Shown one piece after another: positions 43,780 to 51,452 of a stretch of DNA of 63,586 nucleotides. Each line of letters starts with the position of its first letter. Within the stretch, counting starts at the first letter, position 1. The stretch comes from Paracoccaceae bacterium (GTDB lineage Bacteria; Pseudomonadota; Alphaproteobacteria; Rhodobacterales; Rhodobacteraceae). The stretch is taken from the NCBI GenBank assembly GCA_019429405.1, contig JAHYIZ010000013.1:1-63586 (forward strand), in the 5' to 3' direction. A program made the translations under genes and the position numbers. Under the pieces are notes generated by a model that worked only from the letters and a program-made list of their open reading frames with translations, was not told the origin of the DNA and did not search any database.

Positions 43780-44544
43780 TCAGGCCTTCCACTTTTTCGC
43801 CATCTCACGCGCACCGCGCAGCAAGATCGCCTGATCGACATCGACGGCGGTGAAAAGCGTGCCCGCCGCCATCGCCTCTGTCAGAAACGCGGGGTCGAGC
43901 GACAGGATGCCTGCCGGTTTGCCCGCAGCACGAATGCGCCGCACCGCATCAAGCACCGCCGCCTTCACCTCGGGGTGGCCGGGGTTGCCGGGGTGGCCCA
44001 TCGAGGCCGCAAGATCGGCGGGGCCGATGAACACGCCATCCACCCCGTCAACGGCGCAGATCGCTTCGATATGGGGCAAGGTCGCGGCGGTCTCGACCTG
44101 CACCAGCAGGCAGACCTCGGCGTTGGCGCGGGCGTTGTAATCGGGAATGGCACCGTAGCGGCTGGCGCGCGTTATGCCCGCCACGCCGCGCACCCCGTGC
44201 GGCGGATAGCGCACCGCCTGCACCGCGCGCGCAGCCTCTTCGGCGCTTTGCACATAAGGCACGAGAATGGTTTGCGCGCCGATATCCAAGAGCCGCTTGA
44301 TCTCGACAAGATCAAGCGAGCCGGGCCGCACCAGCGTTTGCGTGGCATAGGGTGCGGCGGCCTGCAACATGGCCTGCACGGTGGCCAGATCCATCACCGA
44401 ATGTTCGGTGTCGAGCAGCATCCAGTCAAAGCCGCAGCCGGCGATCGATTCGGCGTGGCCAGACCCAGGGATCGTGACCCAGATACCGATTTGCTGGCGC
44501 CCTGCGGCCAGCCCCGCCTTGAAGTGGTTTTTCGGCAAGTCCAT
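43780..44544 (-). CDS. HpcH/HpaI-family aldolase
   Basis: The 254-residue class II aldolase has the start region QQIGIWVTIPGSGHAESIAG, metal and substrate residues in FDWMLLDTEHSVMD, RPGSLDLVEIKRLLDIGAQT and the metal-binding VQVETAATLPHIEAICAVDG with VFIGPADLAASMGHPG. Such enzymes split 4-hydroxy-2-oxo acids to pyruvate and an aldehyde. The ATG at 44544 is preferred over 44550, as AGGGAG is then eight bases away. It ends the unit aroQ-Gfo/Idh-hpaI. Confidence 0.9.
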   Translation of the reverse strand: MDLPKNHFKAGLAAGRQQIGIWVTIPGSGHAESIAGCGFDWMLLDTEHSVMDLATVQAMLQAAAPYATQTLVRPGSLDLVEIKRLLDIGAQTILVPYVQSAEEAARAVQAVRYPPHGVRGVAGITRASRYGAIPDYNARANAEVCLLVQVETAATLPHIEAICAVDGVDGVFIGPADLAASMGHPGNPGHPEVKAAVLDAVRRIRAAGKPAGILSLDPAFLTEAMAAGTLFTAVDVDQAILLRGAREMAKKWKA

Positions 44545-44562
44545 CTGCATCTCTCCCTGATG

Positions 44563-45600
44563 TCAGCTTTCCAGCACGACGCGGCGCCCCTCGCGGGCGG
44601 CGGTCTTGACGGCTTCGATTACCATCAGCGTTTTCAGCCCTTCGCGCCCGGAAACCAGCGGCGCTTCGCCCATGCTGATGACACGCGCAAATTGCTCGAT
44701 TTGCAGCACTAGCGGGTCGCCCGAGGGGCGCGAGCTGATGCGCGCGTTCAGCGGCTCCCACCAGCTGCGTTCGCCCGCGTTATGCCAAAGCTTGCCTGCC
44801 GGCAATTCCAGCGCGCCATGGGTGCCGCCGATCAGATAGCAGGCCTCGGATGTCTGCGGATAGGCTGGGTTTTCGCCGGTTGTCAGCTCCCACGACCAGG
44901 GCGCCGGGATGGTATCGGAAACGTTGGCAGTGCCAAGCGCGCCGCCCGCGAACGCAAAGGTGATGACGCAGGTTTCCTCAACCGCGTTACCGCGCACGGC
45001 GTTTGATTGCATGGCCTGCACGGCAGTAATTTCACCAACCAGATGGCGCAACAGGTCAATGTCGTGGATGAGGTTCAAGAATACCGGCCCCGCGCCGGGT
45101 TCGCGCCGCCAGGCAACGTCAAAATAATCGTCGGGCTTCATCAGCCAGAACATCGAGTGCACCGAAACCGGGGTTCCAATGTCCCCTGCCACGATCATCG
45201 CCTTGGCGGCAGCAATCAGCGGGTTGTGGCGGCGGTGGTGGCCGGTGGCCAGCGGCACACCTGCCGCCTCGGCCGCCTCGACCAGACGGCGCGCCTCGAC
45301 AACGTCGGTGGCCAGCGGTTTTTCGACCAGCACCGGCAGGCCTGCGCGCACACATGCCATGCCGCCTTCGACATGCATCTGATTCGGGGTCGCAAGAATG
45401 ACGCCGCCCGCCACTCCTGCCGATAGCATCGCATCGAGCCCCGCAAAATACGGCACCCCCAGCGCCGCTGCATACTCGGCAGCGGCGGGCATCGGATCGA
45501 CGATTGCCGCAAGCCGGGCTCCTGCAGCCTGCGCCATCGCCTGAACGTGGCGCTTGCCGATCAGCCCCGCCCCGGCAACTGCGATCCGCGCCGGCGTCAT
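44563..45600 (-). CDS. Gfo/Idh/MocA-family oxidoreductase
   Basis: The 345-residue NAD(P)-dependent dehydrogenase has the Rossmann start [20 protein letters not shown], the conserved Lys in [20 protein letters not shown] and the C-terminal domain with [20 protein letters not shown] containing the catalytic Asp/His. Substrates in this superfamily are sugars, inositols or hydroaromatic polyols. The ATG overlaps the aroQ stop by 4 bp; the aldolase gene follows after 18 bp. A role in oxidising the imported compound is plausible. Confidence 0.88.
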   Translation of the reverse strand: MTPARIAVAGAGLIGKRHVQAMAQAAGARLAAIVDPMPAAAEYAAALGVPYFAGLDAMLSAGVAGGVILATPNQMHVEGGMACVRAGLPVLVEKPLATDVVEARRLVEAAEAAGVPLATGHHRRHNPLIAAAKAMIVAGDIGTPVSVHSMFWLMKPDDYFDVAWRREPGAGPVFLNLIHDIDLLRHLVGEITAVQAMQSNAVRGNAVEETCVITFAFAGGALGTANVSDTIPAPWSWELTTGENPAYPQTSEACYLIGGTHGALELPAGKLWHNAGERSWWEPLNARISSRPSGDPLVLQIEQFARVISMGEAPLVSGREGLKTLMVIEAVKTAAREGRRVVLES

Positions 45601-46040
45601 TTCTTGGCGACCAGTTGTGCGATGCGGCGCACGCCGGCCTTGTAGCCTTCGGTGCCAAGCCCGGCGATCACACCTTCGGCGCGCAAGGATACATAGGAGT
45701 GGTGGCGGAACGATTCGCGCTTGTGCACGTTCGAGATGTGCACCTCGATCACCGGCCCCTCAAAGGTGTTCAGCGCATCGAGAATGGCGACCGAGGTATG
45801 CGTGAACGCGCCGGGGTTGATGACGATGCCGCAAGCCGATTTGCGGGCCTCGTGAATGGTGTCGATGACGACGCCTTCGTGGTTTGACTGGAACAGCTTC
45901 AGCTCCAGCCCCAGCGTGGCCGCAAGCGCCCGGCAATCGCTCTCGACATCGGCCAGCGTCTCGCGGCCATAGATTTCGGGTTGGCGCTGACCGAGCAGGT
46001 TCAGGTTCGGGCCATTCAAAATATAGATTGTCTTGCTCAT
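45597..46040 (-). CDS. aroQ: Type II 3-dehydroquinate dehydratase
   Basis: AroQ interconverts 3-dehydroquinate and 3-dehydroshikimate. The 147-residue protein has the active-site start [55 protein letters not shown] and [20 protein letters not shown]. Type II enzymes serve biosynthesis or quinate catabolism; the setting beside a TRAP importer and NAD-type shikimate dehydrogenases favours catabolism. The ATG at 46040 has AAGGAG upstream, directly next to the third LacI-type palindrome. Confidence 0.95.
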   Translation of the reverse strand: MSKTIYILNGPNLNLLGQRQPEIYGRETLADVESDCRALAATLGLELKLFQSNHEGVVIDTIHEARKSACGIVINPGAFTHTSVAILDALNTFEGPVIEVHISNVHKRESFRHHSYVSLRAEGVIAGLGTEGYKAGVRRIAQLVAKK

Positions 46041-46052
46041 CCTACGCACTCC

Positions 46053-46064
46053 TTGATGCATCAA
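46053..46064. promoter_or_regulatory. LacI-type operator, site 3 (TTGATGCATCAA)
   Basis: A perfect 12-bp palindrome identical to site 2, located 12 bp before the aroQ ATG and abutting its ribosome site. It could block transcription of aroQ-Gfo/Idh-hpaI. It is 276 bp before the divergent dctP start, so it might also act there. Confidence 0.7.
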
Positions 46065-46194
46065 CTCCCTTGGCCGAGGCGGGTTGCAGGGCTGCATTGA
46101 GCACCACGACCTGCGCCATCATACCCTGAATCGCCAGCTACGCCGGAGATTTCTACGCGAAAATCCATGTTCGGGAAACCAGATAATTGATTAT

Positions 46195-46214
46195 TTCGCA
46201 AACATCTTCGCAAA
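46195..46214 (+). promoter_or_regulatory. TTCGCAAA-N4-TTCGCAAA direct repeat upstream of dctP
   Basis: Two exact 8-mers separated by CATC lie 127 bp before the dctP start. Spacing and shape resemble the TTTGCAAA-N4-TTTGCAAA sites described for ScfR-type regulators such as PccR, with C for T at the third base. The divergent gap also contains a CCCCCGGAGGGGG dyad just before dctP. A regulator other than LacI may therefore control uptake. Confidence 0.4.
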
Positions 46215-46340
46215 GCCGGTTGCGTGGATGAAACCGCGTTTCACCAGATATTTTGTGGACAGGCCGCGCGGAACCTGCGAACCTTGCGCCGCATTGCCCC
46301 CGGAGGGGGGGGATTCTGACCGGCAATGGGAGGACCTGCC

Positions 46341-47336
46341 ATGACTTACACGATTACCCGCCGCGCGGTGCTTGGCGCCACGGCTGCGGCCACGATGATC
46401 TTCGCTGCCGGCATCGCCGCCGCCCAAGACAAGATCCAGCTTCGCATGTCGACGGTCGCCACCGAAACCGACCAGCGTACCGTGGCGCTTGCCGAAGTGT
46501 TTGGCCCCGGCGTCGCCGCCTTTGCCAATTACGAACCGCACTACAACGGCACGCTGTTCAAGCAGGCGACCGAGCTTGAGGCGATCGCGCGCGGCAACCT
46601 CGAAATGGCGATCATTTCGGCGCAGGAACTGGCCTCGTTCTACCCCGAGTTTTCGGTGTTCACCGCAGGCTATCTGCACCGCGACGCCGCGCATCAGGTG
46701 GCGGTGTTCAACAACGCGCTGATGGACCCGTTCAAACAAAAAGTCGAAGACGAGCTTGGCGTGAAATTGCTGACGGTGATGTATCTGGGCCGCCGCCAGC
46801 TGAACCTGCGCACCGAAGGCACCGTGACAACCCCGGCTGACCTCGCGGGCGTGAAACTGCGGATGCCCGGCACCGACGCCTGGCAATTCCTCGGTTCGGC
46901 GCTCGGTGCGAACCCGGTGCCGGTGGCCTTTGGCGAAGTTTACACCGGGCTGCAAACCGGCGCCATCGACGGGCAAGACAACCCCCTGCCGACCGTCAAG
47001 GACAGCAAGTTCTACGAAGTCACCAAGCAGATCGTGCTGACCTCGCACCTGGTTGACCTCAACTACCTCGCGCTGTCGCTCGATGCCTGGAACAAGATGA
47101 CGCCTGAGCAGCAAGCCGCGACGCAGTCATCCGCCGATGCCGCCGCCGAAACCGGGCGTCAGCGCCAGTTGAAACTGGAGGACGAGTTGGTTCAGTTCTT
47201 CAAGGACCAGGGCCTGAAGGTCTATGAACCCGATGTCGCGGCCTTCCGCGACGCCGTGCAGGCCGCCTATCTGGCCTCGCCCTATGCGGCTTCGTGGCCC
47301 GAAGGCATCGTTGACGCAATCAACGCGGCCAACTGA
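46341..47336 (+). CDS. dctP: TRAP transporter solute-binding protein
   Basis: The 331-residue periplasmic protein has a signal peptide (TRRAVLGATAAATMIFAAGI, cut near AAAQ) with a twin-Arg. The DctP fold follows: NGTLFKQATELEAIARGNLE, the ligand-Arg region LAGVKLRMPGTDAWQFLGSA, and VYTGLQTGAIDGQDNPLPTV. GGGAGG precedes the ATG at 46341. It heads dctPQM-aroE, so the cargo is probably the compound that the neighbouring dehydrogenase oxidises. Confidence 0.93.
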   Translation: MTYTITRRAVLGATAAATMIFAAGIAAAQDKIQLRMSTVATETDQRTVALAEVFGPGVAAFANYEPHYNGTLFKQATELEAIARGNLEMAIISAQELASFYPEFSVFTAGYLHRDAAHQVAVFNNALMDPFKQKVEDELGVKLLTVMYLGRRQLNLRTEGTVTTPADLAGVKLRMPGTDAWQFLGSALGANPVPVAFGEVYTGLQTGAIDGQDNPLPTVKDSKFYEVTKQIVLTSHLVDLNYLALSLDAWNKMTPEQQAATQSSADAAAETGRQRQLKLEDELVQFFKDQGLKVYEPDVAAFRDAVQAAYLASPYAASWPEGIVDAINAAN

Positions 47337-47347
47337 GGGCCGTCCGC

Positions 47348-47857
47348 GTGCAGCGCCTTAGAAGCCTGCTGCGGAACACAGCTGATGGGGTGGCGGCAGC
47401 GATGCTCGCCACCCTGTTTGTGGTGTTCATCATCCAGATCGCCGCCCGCTATCTGTTCAATCTGCCGGTCGGCTGGACGCAGGAGGTGCAGGCAACGCTC
47501 TGGCTTTGGCTCGTGCTCTGGGGCGCGGCCTTCTGCCTGCGCGATGAAGATCAGGTCAAATTCGATCTGCTCTACCACATGGCGCCGACACGCTGGCAGC
47601 GCATCTTTGCCGGGGTCGCAGCGGTCTCTATCATCATTGCGGTTGCCGGGGCACTTCCGGCCGCGTGGGACTATGTCGATTTCTATTACCGCAAGCGCAG
47701 CGCCGTCTTGCAGGTGCGCATGAAGTGGGTGTTCATCATCTACATCGTCTTCAGTGTTGGGCTGATCGCGCGCTATGTATTTGGCCTGATTGCCATATTG
47801 CGAGACCCCGGCGCGCCGCCCTCGCGCCTGCAGCTGCACCCCGAGGAGCCCAAATGA
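47348..47857 (+). CDS. dctQ: TRAP transporter small permease
   Basis: The 169-residue protein has four membrane helices with the family pattern FIIQIAARYLFNLPVGWTQE and LWLVLWGAAFCLRDEDQVKF. The start is GTG at 47348, 11 bp after dctP; no ATG fits the conserved N-terminus. It overlaps dctM by 4 bp (ATGA). Confidence 0.92.
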   Translation: MQRLRSLLRNTADGVAAAMLATLFVVFIIQIAARYLFNLPVGWTQEVQATLWLWLVLWGAAFCLRDEDQVKFDLLYHMAPTRWQRIFAGVAAVSIIIAVAGALPAAWDYVDFYYRKRSAVLQVRMKWVFIIYIVFSVGLIARYVFGLIAILRDPGAPPSRLQLHPEEPK

Positions 47858-49149
47858 GCGTCGCATTTCTGATCTGCCTTGCGGCGGTTTTCGGGCTGGC
47901 CGCCATTGGCACGCCGATCGGCTATTCGCTGCTGGTCGCAGCCACGCTCTACCTCGCGGTTGACGGGGCCGACCTCGCGCTCGCGGCGGAACAACTGATC
48001 CAGTCGATCTATGACGGCTACACCCTGCTTGCGGTGCCGCTGTTCATCATTGCCGCCAATATCATGAACGCGGGCACGGTTTCCGAGCGCCTTCTTACCT
48101 TTTGCGTCGCCGTTGTGGGCCGGTTCCGCGGCGGCATGGGGCATGTCAACATCCTGTCTTCATTGATCTTTTCTGGGATGTCCGGCTCGGCGGTGGCCGA
48201 TGCGGCGGGCATCGGCAAAATCATTACCGAAATGATGATCAAGACCGGGCATTATTCGCGCGGTTACGCCGCCGCCATCACCGCCGCCTCGGCCACGATC
48301 GGCCCGATCATCCCGCCGTCGATTCCGATGGTGATGTATGCGCTGATCTCGAACCAGTCGATCGGCTACCTGTTTCTTGCGGGCATCCTGCCGGGGTTGC
48401 TGATGGGCGCTGTGCTGATGACGATGAACTATGTCATCTCGTGGCGGCGCCACATTCCGGTTGAGGCGCCGACCCCCTGGCGCGATGCGCCGGGCATTAC
48501 CATTCGCGCCTTCCCGGCGCTGATGATGCCGGTAATCCTGCTTTCGGGCATTTACGGCGGCGCCACCACCCCAACCGAAGCCGCCGCAATTGCAGCGCTT
48601 TATGCCTTGTTGCTGGCGGTCGGCCTCTATCGAACGCTCAATTTGCGCACCTTCTACCGCGTGGTGGTTGATAGCGCGCGCCAATCGGCCACGGTCGGCA
48701 TTGTGATCGGCTGCGCGCTGATCTTCAACTATATCGTCGCGACCGAGCGGATCCCGCAAATGCTTTCGGTCTTCATGGCGGATCAGGACATATCGCCGCT
48801 GATGTTCCTGCTCGCAATGAACATTCTGATCCTCGGCCTGGGCTGCCTTCTGGATGCTACTACGATCATTCTTGTGGTGCTGCCGCTGTTCATTCCGACC
48901 GCCAACGTGCTTGGAATCGACCTGATTCACTTCGGCGTGGTGATGGTGGTGAATGCGATGATCGGCCTGATCACACCGCCATACGGGATGCTGCTGTTCG
49001 TCATCAACGCCGTCACCGGCATTCCGCTGCGCGATATCATCACCAATGTGCTGCCGTTCCTGTTTGCGCTGTTGCTGGCATTGGTGGCGCTGACGCTCTT
49101 GCCCGATATTTCGCTGATGATTCCGCGCTACTTTGGGTACCACGGATGA
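47854..49149 (+). CDS. dctM: TRAP transporter large permease
   Basis: The 431-residue carrier has about twelve membrane helices and DctM landmarks: VPLFIIAANIMNAG, the SSLIFSGMSGSAVADAAGIG block, SATIGPIIPPSIPMVMYALI and NAMIGLITPPYGMLLFVINA. It performs sodium-driven uptake of carboxylic acids delivered by DctP. The ATG at 47854 overlaps dctQ; the end overlaps the second aroE by 4 bp, which couples transport and oxidation. Confidence 0.95.
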   Translation: MSVAFLICLAAVFGLAAIGTPIGYSLLVAATLYLAVDGADLALAAEQLIQSIYDGYTLLAVPLFIIAANIMNAGTVSERLLTFCVAVVGRFRGGMGHVNILSSLIFSGMSGSAVADAAGIGKIITEMMIKTGHYSRGYAAAITAASATIGPIIPPSIPMVMYALISNQSIGYLFLAGILPGLLMGAVLMTMNYVISWRRHIPVEAPTPWRDAPGITIRAFPALMMPVILLSGIYGGATTPTEAAAIAALYALLLAVGLYRTLNLRTFYRVVVDSARQSATVGIVIGCALIFNYIVATERIPQMLSVFMADQDISPLMFLLAMNILILGLGCLLDATTIILVVLPLFIPTANVLGIDLIHFGVVMVVNAMIGLITPPYGMLLFVINAVTGIPLRDIITNVLPFLFALLLALVALTLLPDISLMIPRYFGYHG

Positions 49150-49994
49150 ACGCGCCGGTGCGAACGCTCCGACTGGGGCTGATCGGCGGAAACATCACCG
49201 CGACGCGCTCGCCCGCGTTGCATGTGGTTTGCGGCTTGTCGCTCGGCGTAAACGTCACCTACGATCTGATCATTCCGGCCGAGCGCGGCATGGGCTTTGC
49301 CGACCTTCTGGCGCAATGTGAACGGCTCGGGTTCGCCGGGGTCAATGTCACCTACCCGCACAAGGAAGAGGCGGCGGCATTGGTTATTGCGGGCGACCCG
49401 GTGGTAAAGGCGATGGGGTCGTCAAACACCGTCGTGTTTGCGCCCGAAGGCCCGCGCGCCTTCAACACCGACCACTCCGGCTTTGTTGCCGCCTACCGGG
49501 CGGCATACGGCGCGCGCAGGCCGGGGCGGGTGCTGGTGCTGGGCACCGGCGGCGTGGGCCGCGCGGTCGGCTTCGGGCTGGCCGACCTCGGCGCCAGCGA
49601 AATCGTGCTGTATGATACCGACGCGGCCAAGGTCGCATCGCTCGCCTCTGCCATTCGTGGCCACGCGGCGGTTGGCGTCAGTGCCGCAGACCCCGCCAGC
49701 CTGCATACCCTTGCCGGCTTCGACGGCGTCGTCAACTGCACCCCGCTCGGCATGATCGGCCGCCCCGGTTCGCCCCTGCCCGAAGGCGTAACCGGGCGCC
49801 CGGTCTGGGCATTCGATGCCGTCTATACCCCGGCAGACACGCCCTTTCGGGCGCAGCTCACGGGGCTGGGCGCTGCATTTCTGGGTGGATATGAGCTCTA
49901 CTTTCACCAGGGGTTGCGGGCATTCGAAATCTTCGCGCAGCAAGCCGTGACTGCGCAGGACTGGGTGCGCGCCGCGCTGAACCACCGCGCCTAG
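49146..49994 (+). CDS. aroE: Second shikimate dehydrogenase paralogue (quinate/shikimate dehydrogenase-like)
   Basis: The 282-residue protein has the AroE fold: TATRSPALHVV (Thr in place of the first substrate Ser of the SxS motif), NVTYPHKEEAAAL with the catalytic Lys, FNTDHSGFVAAY with the Asp, and LGTGGVGRAVGFGLADLG. The second strand ends IVLYDTDAAKVASL: Asp instead of Asn-Arg-Thr suggests NAD. It is the last gene of the TRAP operon. The different substrate-site residue suggests that the two paralogues act on different or successive substrates. Confidence 0.87.
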   Translation: MNAPVRTLRLGLIGGNITATRSPALHVVCGLSLGVNVTYDLIIPAERGMGFADLLAQCERLGFAGVNVTYPHKEEAAALVIAGDPVVKAMGSSNTVVFAPEGPRAFNTDHSGFVAAYRAAYGARRPGRVLVLGTGGVGRAVGFGLADLGASEIVLYDTDAAKVASLASAIRGHAAVGVSAADPASLHTLAGFDGVVNCTPLGMIGRPGSPLPEGVTGRPVWAFDAVYTPADTPFRAQLTGLGAAFLGGYELYFHQGLRAFEIFAQQAVTAQDWVRAALNHRA

Positions 49995-50650
49995 GCGCCC
50001 TGCGCCGCGTGCGCGCGCAGCGCATGTGCCACACCGCCCTCGATATGGCGCACCAACACCTCTTTTCCGCGCGCCACATCGCGCTCCAGTGCGGCTTCGA
50101 GCAGGGCCTGATGTTCGTCAGCCGCAATCTGGCCTCGGAAGGTCAGATAGACCATCTGATAGCGCAGATAGCGGTCGAACACCGACCCGTGCACCGCAAG
50201 CAGTTCGCCAGAGCCACAGCCCATGATCAGTGCGTGGTGAAAGCCTGAATCGTAGCGTTTCCACTCGACCCGGTCGCAAGGATCGCCCGCGATCATGCGC
50301 TGCTCGATTCGGCTGAGCTTATGGTGCGCCGCCACCACCTGCGATTTCCACTCGACATGCCCAACCTGAAAAGACCGTTCCAGCGCGTGCAGTTCGATCA
50401 GCGTGCGCAAAGCCGCCAGCTCGCGCAGATTTGCCTCCGAAATCGGGGCCACGGCAAAGCCACGCTGGTCTTCCGCCACCGCCAGCCCCTCGCTTGCCAG
50501 GCGGCTGAGCGCCTCGCGCAGGGTCGGCACCGAAACGTGGTAGCGCGCGCGCAGCTCTTCCATCCGCAACCGCGACGCGGGCGGCAACAGCCCGAAGATG
50601 ATGTCCGAGCGCATCTTTTCATAGGTCGTTTGGGCAAGCGATAGCGTCAC
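49991..50650 (-). CDS. GntR-family regulator (FCD domain), first
   Basis: The 219-residue protein has an N-terminal GntR winged helix (YEKMRSDIIFGLLPPASRLR, HVSVPTLREALSRLASEG) and an all-helical FCD effector domain with metal-ligand type residues (DSGFHHALIMGCG, HIEGGVAHALR). It converges on aroE with a 4-bp overlap and is divergent from a second FCD regulator. Effectors of such proteins are usually small carboxylic acids. Confidence 0.9.
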   Translation of the reverse strand: MTLSLAQTTYEKMRSDIIFGLLPPASRLRMEELRARYHVSVPTLREALSRLASEGLAVAEDQRGFAVAPISEANLRELAALRTLIELHALERSFQVGHVEWKSQVVAAHHKLSRIEQRMIAGDPCDRVEWKRYDSGFHHALIMGCGSGELLAVHGSVFDRYLRYQMVYLTFRGQIAADEHQALLEAALERDVARGKEVLVRHIEGGVAHALRAHAAQGA

Positions 50651-50793
50651 GCGGGGGGCCTTTCCGTTGCCAACAGCCTAAACGCTGGCGCCCGGCGTCA
50701 CCAGAAAAATCGCCAATCATCCATTTTCTGATGCAAATATTGCTGTTGCCACAATCGTCGCTTATGCTTGACGGAACAAATTGGATTGTATCA

Positions 50794-51450
50794 ATGGCGC
50801 CCAAGACGCGCAAAGAGACCCTTTCAAGCCGCATCGTCGCCGATTTGCGCGCGTCAATCGTGCGCGGCGATCTCGCGCCGGGTGAGAAGATCAACCTCGA
50901 CCGGCTGCGCGAGGCGCAAGACGTTTCAATCAGCCCGCTGCGCGAGGCGATGTCGCGGCTGGTGGCCGATGGCCTCGTGATGTTTGAGGACCAGCGCGGC
51001 TATTCGGTCACACCGGTTTCAGCAACGAATCTGGCCGAGATCACCCGGCTTCGTGTGGCGCTGGAAACGATGGCGCTGCGCGCCTCGATCGCCGCGGGCG
51101 ATCTCGACTGGGAAAGTCAGGTGATGGGTGCGCTCTACCGGCTGCGCACGACACCGCGCGGCGCCGGCAGCCCGGCGGCATGGGAGGCCGCCCACACCGA
51201 GTTTCATCTGGCACTGCTGCGCGGCGCCAACATGCCGCTTTTACTGCATTTTTGTGCGCAGCTGCGCAGCCTGCAAGACCGCTACCGCGCCATCTACCTG
51301 GGCGACCTGCCCGCGGGGCGCGATGTTCAGGCCGAACACGACGCCATTGCCGCCGCCGCTTGCGGGCGCAACGCCGATCTGGCGGCATCGCGGCTGGTGG
51401 CCCATATCGAGGCCACCGGCGCGCTGCTGCAAATGCGGCTTCTGGCCTGA
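50794..51450 (+). CDS. GntR-family regulator (FCD domain), second
   Basis: The 218-residue protein starts at 50794 (MAPKTRKETLSSRIVADLRA), has the GntR helix-turn-helix with DVSISPLREAMSRLVADGLV and an FCD domain (HTEFHLALLRGANMPLLLHF, EHDAIAAAACGRNADLAASR). It is a paralogue of the divergent regulator: both have SRLVADGL/SRLASEGL followed by EDQRGFAV/EDQRGYSV. The 143-bp gap between them must hold both promoters; I saw no strong palindrome there. Confidence 0.9.
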   Translation: MAPKTRKETLSSRIVADLRASIVRGDLAPGEKINLDRLREAQDVSISPLREAMSRLVADGLVMFEDQRGYSVTPVSATNLAEITRLRVALETMALRASIAAGDLDWESQVMGALYRLRTTPRGAGSPAAWEAAHTEFHLALLRGANMPLLLHFCAQLRSLQDRYRAIYLGDLPAGRDVQAEHDAIAAAACGRNADLAASRLVAHIEATGALLQMRLLA

Positions 51451-51452
51451 GG

